This document shows positions 1 to 9,958 of a stretch of 64,000 nt of DNA, in pieces; position 1 is the stretch's first letter, and every line of letters starts with the position of its first letter. Source of the DNA: Microplitis mediator (Eukaryota; Arthropoda; Insecta; Hymenoptera; Braconidae); assembly GCF_029852145.1 (NCBI RefSeq), contig NC_079978.1:8246001-8310000 (forward strand), written 5' to 3'. The translations under genes and the position numbers were made by a program. Under the pieces are notes generated by a model. That model was given only the letters and a program-made list of their open reading frames with translations, had not been told where the DNA came from and ran no database searches.

Positions 1-294
1 CTTGTTCCATGACTGAAATATATAAACTTTCTTTAGCAAAACTTTTATAAGTATAAATTTAAAATTTATAACTTTTAACATCTTTTCAGAAACTTTTGTG
101 TGAATAATACATTCATTAGTGAGTAAGTGGATATCGATCTAACTCTTCTTAAAACGCTTTAACTTTCCGAATTTACAAGTAGAATTATCAAGCCAAGTAT
201 CGTTAAATTTATCCAATAAAAGTATGTCGTGTAACAATGAAACTTAAATAGATGCATATATTTATGTATTGGTAAATAACATAAATTTATTTAC

Positions 295-371
295 CTATTG
301 AACCAGTCGTCTGTATATCGAGGATATGGATAAGGATCATTACTACTAAAATCGTACGATGCTTCTGCATT
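295..371 (-). CDS. amon: Neuroendocrine convertase 2 (PC2/amontillado), coding exon 5
   Basis: Last exon of the gene inside the window; the gene continues off the left edge. The exon is 77 bases, flanked on the minus strand by a TTGCAG acceptor and an AG/GTAAAT donor, and ends in phase 2. It encodes NAEASYDFSSNDPYPYPRYT followed by DDWFN, the stretch of the subtilisin-like catalytic domain of proprotein convertases between the catalytic Asp and the catalytic His. The His-containing exon should be the next one, outside the window. The conserved sequence and the phase match to exon 4 make this call firm. Confidence 0.88.
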
Positions 372-957
372 CTGCAACATAAAAAATAACGGCATTCTTT
401 ATCAGAATATTAAAAAATGTCATTCGATAACTGCAATTGAAAATAAATTTTTAAGGATTATTCATATTTATCAACTAAATTTACTTTTTTATTGCATATC
501 TTAAACGCGGTATGTCGAGTCATGTTTTACTCTCGCATAAAAACTTTTCACTGACTCACTCACATTAAATCATACCCACAGTTCATTTAAAATGGTTTAG
601 TAAAAATACTAGTATAAAAACGACATGCTAATTAACAAGCTTGATGCTTTTTCAAGCCACTTAACTTTAATATTAACGTCAAAAAGTTGTTGTAAGCATG
701 ACCACTCTTGAAGTAAATAATCAATGATTTTTGTTATTCTTTCAATGGATTTAGTATTTTATGGAAAGTAATCAAATTTAATACCATTGTCGTGATTTTT
801 AGTGTTGAATTATAATAAATAAATTGAAAATACGACACGGAAAGAAAAATATTGTAGTTTCTATTATATCCGAATCGTAATTATTACAATCACAAAATTT
901 TTAATTGTAACTGTCTTAATATATGACTTCAAAACCAAGTGTGTTATAAGTGTAGTA

Positions 958-1122
958 TACTCTCTAAAAATGAATCAGTGAAATTTACTTCAAATTAGTG
1001 AATATTCACTGGGAACTAGCTATAAGTATACCACTGGTTGAATTAGTGGTATACTTATAGCTGTAGAAATAGTGACTATCCACTAATTCGCGAGAATTTC
1101 ACTAATTCATTTTTAGAGAGTA
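958..1122. mobile_element. MITE with TACTCTCTAAA terminal inverted repeats, copy 1
   Basis: The left end TACTCTCTAAAAATGAAT is mirrored by the right end ATTCATTTTTAGAGAGTA. Each is followed inward by an AGTGAAATT-type block, giving TIRs of about 28 bases. The internal half is also an inverted repeat (GCTATAAGTATACCACT against AGTGGTATACTTATAGC). A second copy lies at 40813-40957. There is no coding capacity. Confidence 0.75.
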
Positions 1123-1127
1123 TGGAG

Positions 1128-1290
1128 ATTATATAGTAAACGGAGGAAAATGTCAGTAGTAATGGTTACATTACTCTACAGTTTGTATAAGCAGTCGCAT
1201 AAGAGCGGCATGACACAAACTATAGAGGAATGTAACCATTACTATGCTGCATAGGAATATTTATTTGACATTTCTCTCCGTGTGTATAGT
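1128..1290. repeat. Short inverted-repeat element next to the MITE
   Basis: CGGAGGAAAATGTCA near 1141 is mirrored by TGACATTTCTCTCCG near 1267. Inside, GTAATGGTTACATT pairs with AATGTAACCATTAC. It has the form of a non-coding hairpin MITE; its exact ends are uncertain. Confidence 0.55.
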
Positions 1291-1291
1291 A

Positions 1292-2110
1292 GGGTGAGCC
1301 AAAAAAACCAACCTATCGAATTTATGTCTTAAAACGGACGTATATATCGAGAAAAAAATTCTCCCATTGGGCAAAATTTTTAACTCAATTTTAAAAGGTG
1401 TCGGAGCCATTTGAAATTTCCCATTTAAATAACATGCAAAAAATTTTTTTTTGATTAAAAATATTATAACTTTTGAACCGTGTGAGATAAAAATTCGGCT
1501 CTAGAATATTCTTGTAGGGCATTAAATTTCTTAAAAGAAAGTCCTGGGAGTCGAATTTATAAACTTGATATTTCGTATACTCACAGGCTATCAAAGTCTA
1601 GAGTAAACAGAATCATACAAATTTAAGGCTTTATTTAGATTTTCCAAATACTTTTCTTTTATTGTGATCGATAACAAAATATTATTTGTAACAACGTGGA
1701 TATTGTTGGTGATTTCATTGCACTACATGTATAACAAGTTTTCTCGTAGTATTGACATTTTTAGTAACAAAGCCTCAAATTTGTATGATTCTGTTTACTC
1801 TAGACTTTGATGGCCTGTTAGTATACGATATATCAAGTTTACAAATTCGTCTCCCAGGACTTTTTTTAAAGAAATTTAATGCCATACAAGAATATTCTAG
1901 AGTCGAATTTTTATCTCACACGGTTCAAAAGTTATAATATTTTTAATCAAAAAAAAATTTTTAGCATGTTATTTAAATGGGAAATTTCAAATGGCTACCG
2001 ACACCTTTTAAAATTGAGCTAAAAATTTTGCCCATTGGGAGAATTTTTTTCTCGATATATAGGTCTTTTTTAAGACATAAATTCGATAGGTTGTTTTTTT
2101 TGGCTCACCC
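1292..2110. mobile_element. Foldback/MITE element with TIRs of about 340 bp, flanked by TA
   Basis: GGGTGAGCCAAAAAAACCAA at the left end is mirrored by TTTTTTTGGCTCACCC at the right end, with TA on both sides (1290-1291 and 2111-2112). The inverted match runs inward for roughly 340 bases, interrupted by scattered substitutions, leaving a spacer of about 130 bases. There is no transposase ORF; short ORFs in both arms are mirror images of each other and not genes. A relative with the same GGGTG ends and a shared internal block (TTTCCCATTTAA) lies at 60554-61423. TA flanks suggest Tc1/mariner-type mobilisation. Confidence 0.75.
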
Positions 2111-2231
2111 TAGTGTATAGTCTCCATAGTGTAGTATTTCAATACCCATTAAATGTTTTATGTTTAAAGCCATAAACAAAACTATAGTTTTTTGTAGTCA
2201 TTTGAAACACATTTAATGGTGTATTAAATAT

Positions 2232-2725
2232 CTACACTGTCAAAAATTTTCGGTGTGAAAATGGTCCTCGAGGACTTTACATGGTGTCCTTTATATCAAT
2301 TGACAGAGTGAATCATCAAGAGGTGTACTTCTAACACGGTGTGAGTGTTATCTTTCACACCTTTCGGTGTTATTAGCTCAAAACTCATACGTTCGATCAT
2401 AAGATTTGTAGTTAAAAATCACCCAACAACAGTTTTTATTATTGAAATGAATATATATATACATATGTATATGAATAATATGTATAAACCTTCGCCATTG
2501 ATATTTATACGACTATTATAAGGTATTTTATGGTTCAAAATTATTAAATTAATGATTCTATTAACGTCCATAGTTAACATTGACACCGTTGATATAATCG
2601 TTCTAATTCACACGGCCAAAAATTGAACACTGGGCGTCGTCCGACTTTCACACCGACGGTGTTGAAAATTTTAACACCAAATCATTCACACCACACCGTG
2701 GACTTAAAATTTTTTGCAGTCAATA
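2232..2725. mobile_element. CACTGT-ended MITE with CACACCGTG subrepeats
   Basis: The left side reads CTACACTGTCAAAAATTTTC and the right side AAAATTTTTTGCAGTCAATA, with internal GGTGTGAAA/TTTCACACC blocks in both orientations. It belongs to a loose superfamily of elements in this window starting CACTGTAAAAA or similar (28.9, 34.9, 57.7 and 61.6 kb). The boundaries are approximate. Confidence 0.5.
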
Positions 2726-3045
2726 GATTGCTTAGGGTGTTTCAATGTTATTTGGCATGTGTGTTCATTTTGACTACACACTTGGTTTTAGAGTAATATC
2801 AACAATTACACAAAAGATGGTAACCGTTACCATCTTGCGTTAATAATTTTAACAATATGACGCAGCTGCGACTAGTCGTTTTTAATATACCACTAAGATA
2901 GTAGAGGCTACTATACTTATAGTAAAAATTACTATGTAGCATAGCCTTGATTAAAAAAAATTATTTGGAATGATTTAAGACAACTTGAATTGACTAATAT
3001 ATAGATAGAATACACTTAGCATGGATTTATAGTATATTGTACAAC

Positions 3046-3146
3046 TAGTGCGGTAAGTTGTCGATTGCCCACGAGAGCGAAGTTGAGCGCACGAACGAAG
3101 TGAGTGCGCTCATTCGCTCGAGTGGGTAATCGACAACACCGCACGA
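3046..3146. repeat. Hairpin palindrome of about 100 bp, GC-richer than its surroundings
   Basis: TAGTGCGGTAAGTTGTCGAT is mirrored by ATCGACAACACCGCAC, with CACGAGAGCGAA and GAACGAAGTGAGTGCGCTC in the middle. The whole unit can fold back on itself. It is non-coding. Confidence 0.65.
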
Positions 3147-3159
3147 ATTGAACACAGTT

Positions 3160-3460
3160 TTTTTTATCATTAATGCAATATAAGTACTATCTTAGTGCTC
3201 GCTGTTTTATTCTCCAAGTAGCTTTTTGCTGATTCAACTGTTGCCGCGACATTTTTGTGGGTTAAACGATAATCTGCATGCGACAAGAAGTAAATTTGAG
3301 TGCGACAAGTTTACTTGTCGCACTCAAATTTACTTGTCGCACGCAGATAATCGTTCAACGCACACAAATGTCGTGGAAACAGTTGAATGGGCAAACAGCT
3401 AATTGGCGAACAAAAGAGCGTGCGCCAAGATAGCACTTATATTGCATGAATGATAAAAAA
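3160..3460. mobile_element. Hairpin MITE of about 300 bp
   Basis: The left arm begins TTATCATTAATGCAATATAA and the right arm ends TTATATTGCATGAATGATAA. The two arms match, with some mismatches, all the way to a perfect centre, GTGCGACAAGT/ACTTGTCGCAC. There is no ORF. It abuts the palindrome at 3046-3146. Confidence 0.7.
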
Positions 3461-4847
3461 TCATTTTTCGTAATCAGGGAGGAGAGCCTACTGTATTTAC
3501 ATTATAGTTTCTATTATACTAACATCATAGATATTACGCTACGATAGTGAACATTACGATTTTTTTCTCTCCGTGGACCCGTAACTTATTTATTCAAAAG
3601 GTTAATTGTCATTCTTATCTCCTTGGCTTATCTTATTATATTTTTTGCTACTTTCTACCCTCTGTATTAAGTGCTGGCAAAAACTTTGACGGTGTAGTAA
3701 TAAAAAAAATGGTGATTTAATTTAAATTATAACTAACATAAATGTAATCATTTTAAAATCAATATTTAAAATACTAATAATAAATTTTTGAGCTCTAACA
3801 TCTGAATAAAGTTTTTAATAAACTTTAATATTGTGTAAATATGCACTGACAGAAGGATTTCTTAGCATTTAAAAAAGATTTCTTAGTATTTAAGGAATCA
3901 TTCTATCAGTGTGATTTTAAATTAAACCAAAAAAAGTCAAATTTTAAAATTCATTCTTCGATATTTTAATATAATTACTACTACATAAGTTTTAATACTA
4001 ACAATATTAAATATGTATATTTAATATTTCATTATAAAACTGTAATTTTCCGAGTTTTTTTTTTTTTAATTTTATTTGCGTCATTTAGATTCTATACTGA
4101 CGTAAACAAAGATTTTCATTGCAATGTATTTTTATAAAAAAATTCCATTAACTATTCTAACAGAAAAGTCTAAAAGTATTCTGAATAACAAAAAAAGTTG
4201 TTTAACTGATTTATTTTTTTTATTAACTTAAAGTTTAAAAAAAAAAGTAATTCAGAAACTCCAAGTGAACAGAATACATTTATTTCCATATAGAACAACG
4301 CATGAATATGAATATGAATACGAATACGAAATACATCACTCTATGCTGTGTGAATATAACACATTGCGTGAATAAAAAATAGATAGATAATGAATTTTTT
4401 ATTGTTATAAGGTCAACAGTGTCATGACTAATACTGATGTAGACAAGGTATTAACTTTGATATCGCACTACCCACACAATTTACAGACTCTGCAATCATC
4501 CCGGAAGTTAATAGTAATCTTCTATAGCTTTGTTACCTTTTATATTTATCTACATATACGTATCTACTTTCACTTGTAATTTTCCGCGAGTAACGAAGAA
4601 CAAAAAGACCGTAGGGGTTGTCTTTAATTTGAATATTATGAAAATTATTATATAAAGTTAATGTAAATTTTAATAATACAAAAATTACCACCCACGATTG
4701 ATATAATCTTTATCTAAAAAGGTTGTCATAATACTCAGTGACGTCAATGTATATACGATATTAAATATATGAATACAATTTGAAGCATTATATACAGTCA
4801 GGCAGTTATTGATTAAATGACAAAAATAAAAGCGTCTAAGTACTTAC

Positions 4848-4885
4848 GTAATTAAATTTTAAATCTGGATGCATATAATCAACAC
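4848..4885 (-). CDS. amon: PC2/amontillado, coding exon 4 (micro-exon)
   Basis: A 38-base exon. On the minus strand it follows a TTTCAG acceptor and ends at TAC/GTAAGT. It completes the Gly codon split after exon 3 and encodes VDYMHPDLKFNY, which directly follows the catalytic Asp motif DDG. This stretch is conserved in proprotein convertase 2. It enters in phase 1 and ends in phase 0, matching both neighbours. Confidence 0.9.
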
Positions 4886-5155
4886 CTGAAACGAACAAAG
4901 AGTGAAAACAAATTAAAAAAGAAAACTCATAATAAATTATTGTCATTTTGGCAGCCAGACCCCATTAGTAAACCTCCGAAAAAGTTCAATTCCAAGTTTT
5001 CCGAGCACGTAATGTCGTAAAAAATGTTTATAAAAAAAAAGTGAGGAGGTGTACTAATGATCCCGTCGATTTGTTTTGTGGTATTAGTTTACAAAGAGTG
5101 ATGTTGGTTTATAAAAGCAGTAATAGTAATAAATAATCTGTAGTATATGACTCAC

Positions 5156-5423
5156 CGTCGTCCATTATAGCAGTCGTAACATTTTTTCCGGTAACACCCT
5201 GAGCCCATGCTGCCTCGACGTTAAGGTCAAGTCTAGGTTTTCCCCCATTTTGTCCAGTATTTTTAAGATACCATTGGTACTGAAAATATGGATCCGTTGG
5301 ATCCTGGCTTGCTTGCTCCTTAATTAATTTTCTATCGTATGATGGCACGAGATTATCCACACTTAAGGGACGATATCCCCTTTTTACTCGTTTGAAACCC
5401 ATCTGCTGTACTGCTGTGTGAAC
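5156..5423 (-). CDS. amon: PC2/amontillado, coding exon 3 (prodomain end and start of catalytic domain)
   Basis: PC2 is a calcium-dependent serine endoprotease of dense-core secretory granules that cleaves neuropeptide and hormone precursors at dibasic sites. This 268-base exon starts after an ACTAG acceptor with VHTAVQQMGFKRVKRGYRPL. RVKR before GYR is the expected prodomain autocleavage site. Then come the mature N-terminus, the DPYFQYQWYLKNTGQNGG block, DLNVEAAWAQGVTGKNV, and IMDDG holding the catalytic Asp of the S8/kexin family. It ends with a G/GTGAGT donor in phase 1. An open frame running past the donor (to 5109) is intronic. Splice phases agree with exons 2 and 4. Confidence 0.93.
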
Positions 5424-5970
5424 CTAGTATAAATTTATTGTGTTGTTTTATTTATAAGGATTAACAAATATTAATATTTATTATTATCTGTATACTCATA
5501 ATCAAATCGTTAAAACGTTACATTAATATGAGTCTCTATTAAATCTTCTCTATGCTGTTATATGATCATTAGATTTTCAATTTTTACGAGTATGGGTATA
5601 TACTATATATTTTTTTTTAAAATAATACGAAAACGTTAAATTAGTAATAAAAGTAAAATCTGAACAAAAAAAATTATCAAATATATAGAAGAGGCTCTAG
5701 TTTTTCGAAGCCTATAAAAATATTTTGTTGTAGTTTTCCATTAATTTTTTTTTTATTTCAACAGCTTATTTATGTAAGTATTCCCTTCTCGACAACAATA
5801 GAAATGAAATAATAAAAAAAAATCTCAGACTCTGCAAGAAAATTCTCTTTCTTAGTTATGTTGACGGAAAAAAAAATTACAAAAAAATCACGTGACCTTG
5901 ACAGGTCGATAATGAAGCCCAACCTTTCCATTTCGCGTTCAAGGTGCGTTATTCCACAATTTAAAAAGTG

Positions 5971-6003
<33 letters not shown>

Positions 6004-8758
6004 ACATATCATGTGCAGGATGACTTTGTCACCGCGGTAGAGAATTTTTAAATTTATAATATAACATATTACATTATATTTTCTCTTTAATTTTTTTTTG
6101 TCAACTATACTATAATAAGCGATTGAAAAAAATTAAAGTATTTCTATGGGCCTTTAAAAAATAAAGCTATAAATAATATAATATTATATTACATTAAATA
6201 AATTTCTTTGTTAAATAATAGGATATATAATTAAAAATTAATACATTAAAATCTCCGTAATGTTAACACTCCTGTCCAGGACCATTCTGTAATGTTAACA
6301 AATCCTGTCGTCCCCACCATACCAATACCTGTGTCTTATCTGCTCAGGTCTGCGCGGTCGAAATGTGTGATGTACGAAAAAAAAAATCATTTTTAGGTTA
6401 GGATTTAATCATATAGATACAAGTGGGAAAATTTGAATTGCCCACCACTAAGGTTTTTTTTATTGGTTGCACAAAAAAACGTAGTAGGACACCGGATAAG
6501 GATCGTGCCTGAACTGTGGAGGCAGCACTTTTGTCGAAAGTAGAGCGCCCTAGTGTTTAATAAAAAAGTATTGGCAAGGTGCGCGACGAAAACGACATCT
6601 GTCGACCGCATTAAATCATCCTCAAAAAGCACAGAGAGAATACGGAAAGTTTTTATAAACAAATAATTAAAATTTTTAAAGATTGCGAAATATATGTGTG
6701 ATACCACATTTGAAAGGTGGAAAAATATAGAGTAGATTGTACTGAAAAAAATAAGTATAAAAAATTTTAATAAATACAAAATAAATATTATTTTGAACGA
6801 CATAAGGTTAGCTTGTAATAATAATAATAACTACAATAATAGTCATAATAACAAATTAGTTAAAATAATTATAATTATAATTTTTTTAAAGTTAAAATTA
6901 TTAATTTGCATTAAGTAAAGAAATTGAAGTGATTTAAATTATTCGTAATTTTAAATTTTAAAACTCAACAATTAAAAATACTTTGGGTTAAAAATTTGTA
7001 ATTTAAAAAATTTCCGTAATAATTTTTAGCCAAAGATGAATATCATGGATGGAAATGTATAAAACTTGCAATTACTATTTCTGTCAGTATTTTTGCAATT
7101 AACAACACAACAACTACTTGTTCTTATTTTTTAACATTGCTTTCATTTAACTATTCACAAGACAAGTGCGATTTAACGCGTATTTCGTCCACTGCAGGCG
7201 CTACAATCGATTCGATTGTCCCCACCCTATACTCCACACCCTGCCAATAGCGGTGTAAGCATTGTAGTGAACAGTATTATTTTTTTTATAAAAAATGAAA
7301 AAAATAATAAAATTTGGGTTTTTACCGATTAAAAATAATCGGGTCAGAGGTCAAAACGATAAAAAAGGACAAAAATTATTTGAATCTGGTTATATTGTAA
7401 ATGTTATAGGAACCGAAGAGTCAAATAAGTAATCGGTTATAACCTGCACAACTGTCGCCCAAACCACTGTTTCCAATGTTTACAGTGTTACAATTATCGT
7501 AAGTATTTTTGACGTTTGAAGGTTATCCACGCGGTGTTTAGTGAACTTTCGGAGAAACGATAAAATTTCACCTGTGTATTATTTTTATACGGCATATTTG
7601 AACAGCCGCGACTACAACACGATACTTTTGATGAAGACATCTCGGAAATTTATTTTATTCAAAATACAAAATAAATAATTAAATAAGACACTGATAATGC
7701 GAAACTAATACTGTTTGCCATCACTTTGTTTGTAATTTTTCTCAGTAGATGGCATAAAGGTCAACTTTCTCAATCCCTATTGGTTAACACTAGGGAGAGA
7801 ATCTTGTTAAATTTAGAGAGAGTGTAACATTACGGAGAGTCACATTAGGGAGATTCAACTGTAGTATATTGTGTGGCAAGTGATGAAACAAGACAATTTT
7901 TGGTAAGGATGTTGATTGCCCGAGCCGAAGGCAAAGGCTGACATTACCCGAAGTCTTAAATCTTGTTTTATCCTGTAAAACGCACTATATTTTTCATATT
8001 ACCTGCATTGATATTGGGAGTGCTAATTTCTGGAACCAGTCGAAACGAGCTAATTTTTTACCAATGGTGCGGTGAAAATGTAATACTGTATTTTAAATAT
8101 GCAAATTTAGGTAATTTAACGAGAAAAACAATAGCTTTGTATTCAATTAATAATATTTTTTATAGGAACTCATTTTTTTTTCCATTTTCCAAATACAACT
8201 TTTAGTTTGGCTGGTTATTATACAATGATATAAATATTTAGAGGTTTTCAATAAATGAATGCGATTCTGACAGAGATGCAATGGAGTCAGAAACTAATTT
8301 ACCGGGCAGAAGTTGATAAGTTTCTTCCCTTGAGAAGAACTTGATCAGTTTCTACTCACTAATTCGCATTAGTCTGAAATTAGCTTGTTTTGATTGGGAA
8401 ATCAGGCATTGAAACGCAGTTTCAATACAGGTCATATGACAATAAATTTAATATGAACAGAGAATTTAAATACATAAGCTATGTAATGTTTACATTTCAT
8501 GTATGAAAATTAATTATAATATTATAATATACGATATTATCCGATAAAGTTTGTTGTAGAATTTACATAATTATGTTTTATTAATAGCATGTATTACACA
8601 TAATTTTATAACAAAGTTTGCTATAATTTTTTGTATAATAAAACTCGACTGTAATACAAGCAGATGCAAACAAAGTTTATGGTATTTCAATATAACATTT
8701 CAGGAGAAAAAGTTTTCGAAACTAGATTATGAAGTTTCGAAGTAACAAAACTACTTAC
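5424..8758. other. amon intron 2 (3.3 kb)
   Basis: AT-rich intron. It holds a pure poly-A run at about 5969-6000. A block near 6252-6270 (CCGTAATGTTAACACTC) recurs inverted near 7813-7832, possibly the ends of a decayed element. Open frames at 6405-6803 and 7963-8205 show no protein-like composition or splice context and are taken as chance. Confidence 0.6.
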
Positions 8759-8863
8759 CAAAGGATCTATCTTAAGCCGTCTTGTATGAGGTACGGATCT
8801 TTTAGTTCTTGCATGCGGTAGAGCATTGTGAATGAAATGATAATCTGTCTGGCTGCCCAAAAC
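8759..8863 (-). CDS. amon: PC2/amontillado, coding exon 2 (prodomain)
   Basis: A 105-base exon, 35 codons, phase 0 at both ends. The acceptor is CTAATAG-type and the donor TTG/GTAAGT. It encodes VLGSQTDYHFIHNALPHART and then KRSVPHTRRLKIDPL. This is the middle of the convertase prodomain, with an internal basic site (TKR/SV) as in other PC2 prodomains. It was too short to show as an ORF and was found by matching sequence and splice signals between exons 1 and 3. In PC2 this chaperone segment folds the enzyme and inhibits it until secretory-granule acidification. Confidence 0.9.
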
Positions 8864-9026
8864 CTATTACAGGAAAAAAAAAAAAAAAAAATTAAATATG
8901 TTTTATATTTATATTTTATTTTACATAAATGTTATAAATTTTTCTCACCCTATACAAAATAAATTTCATAGATGCCTGTTTTTTTTTTCAAATCACAACT
9001 CGACGTAAAATATAAATAAAAATCTA

Positions 9027-9958
9027 CAGGGGAGGTCGGGGCACGACGGCCTCCCTAAGCCGCTAATCATTTTTTATGGTTTTTGAGCATCGGGTACAAG
9101 TTGTTTTGATCAATATCAAATAAATTCATTATAATTTTCCTATAATTTAAAAAATAAAATTTTTCCGGGGCACGTTGACTCTCCACTTTCACTTTCTATC
9201 ACTTTCAAAAAATGATTAAAAAAATCATTCTCTAAACATTTTTTTTTCAACTCTGTATGGTTTTTCTCTAAAATATTGTTCGTGAAACATCTTTTAAATT
9301 TTTTTTAATCCTAAAAATTTAATTTCTTAAATTATACACGGAAAAAAAAATAGGTGCTGCAACAGGACGCAGTCTTGTGGGAGCAACAGGATTTTTCCTG
9401 TTGCTGTAACAGGATTTTATCCTGTTGCTCCCACAGGATTGCATCCTGTTGCAGCGCCTATTTTTTTTTCCGCCTATAATATTTTTCAAGAAAATCGGAG
9501 GGTTTTATCTGACAATTAGTGAAAGAAGCCCAGGGAATGTGGCTGAATCTACACATGCGATCTATCCGCGACTATGTACCTGATGTTGCATAAATAATTT
9601 ATTTAAATGCCATTTTCTGATAACTGTAGGAAGAATTTCTCAAATTATGACATTTGTTATAATAATCAAATTGTTTTGATCAATAATTGAGGAGTCATGT
9701 CTCCGAAAAAAACAAAATTGCGTCCGTGGCCATTTCGTGGCAATCGCTGTGAAAATGCCGAGTTGTCGATTATAAAGTGAATTCTTTTTTTCAAAATTTT
9801 TCGGGGGTCTGTCATGCTCCAGGAATTTCGTATCGCTCAAACTTAATAAATATGTCAAACTCAGAAAAATATGACGACAAAAAAAAATTTTTTTTTTTTT
9901 TAACTTTTTAAGGGGGTCCGTCAGGCCCTAGGGCACTATTGTGCCCCGATCTCTCCTA
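9027..9958. mobile_element. DNA-transposon-derived TIR element, TA-flanked, with a nested MITE
   Basis: The left end CAGGGGAGGTCGGGGCAC and the inverted right end TAGGAGAGATCGGGGCAC match at 15 of 18 positions, and TA flanks both sides (9025-9026 and 9959-9960). The inside is AT-rich with GGGGGTC blocks and no intact transposase. A minus-strand ORF at 9640-9858 has no motif I recognise. TA duplications point to the Tc1/mariner/pogo group. Another element is inserted at 9335-9474. Confidence 0.7.
9335..9474. mobile_element. Hairpin MITE nested in the 9.0-10.0 kb element
   Basis: The left arm CACGGAAAAAAAAATAGGTG is mirrored by the right arm ending GCGCCTATTTTTTTTTCCG. The arms contain repeated CAACAGGAT/ATCCTGTTG blocks, so almost the whole 140 bases is one imperfect hairpin. 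It shares its CACGGAAA end with elements at 18.3 and 20.65 kb. Confidence 0.75.

Larger units (their letters stand above)
372..4847. other. amon intron 4 (4.5 kb), rich in nested inverted-repeat elements
   Basis: Intron between PC2 coding exons 4 and 5. The part from about 830 to 3580 is a cluster of palindromic miniature elements, listed separately. From 3600 to 4847 I see only AT-rich sequence with homopolymer runs and no exon-like ORF. Confidence 0.7.

Noticed and set aside
1391..1594. ORFs in both arms of the first foldback element (1391-1594 minus; 1752-1937 plus)
   Set aside because: They are inverted copies of the same non-coding TIR.
6405..6803. 132-codon minus-strand ORF in an amon intron
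   Set aside because: Its Phe/Ile/Leu-rich composition fits AT-rich noncoding DNA. Its phase does not fit the PC2 exons and the prodomain is already complete without it.
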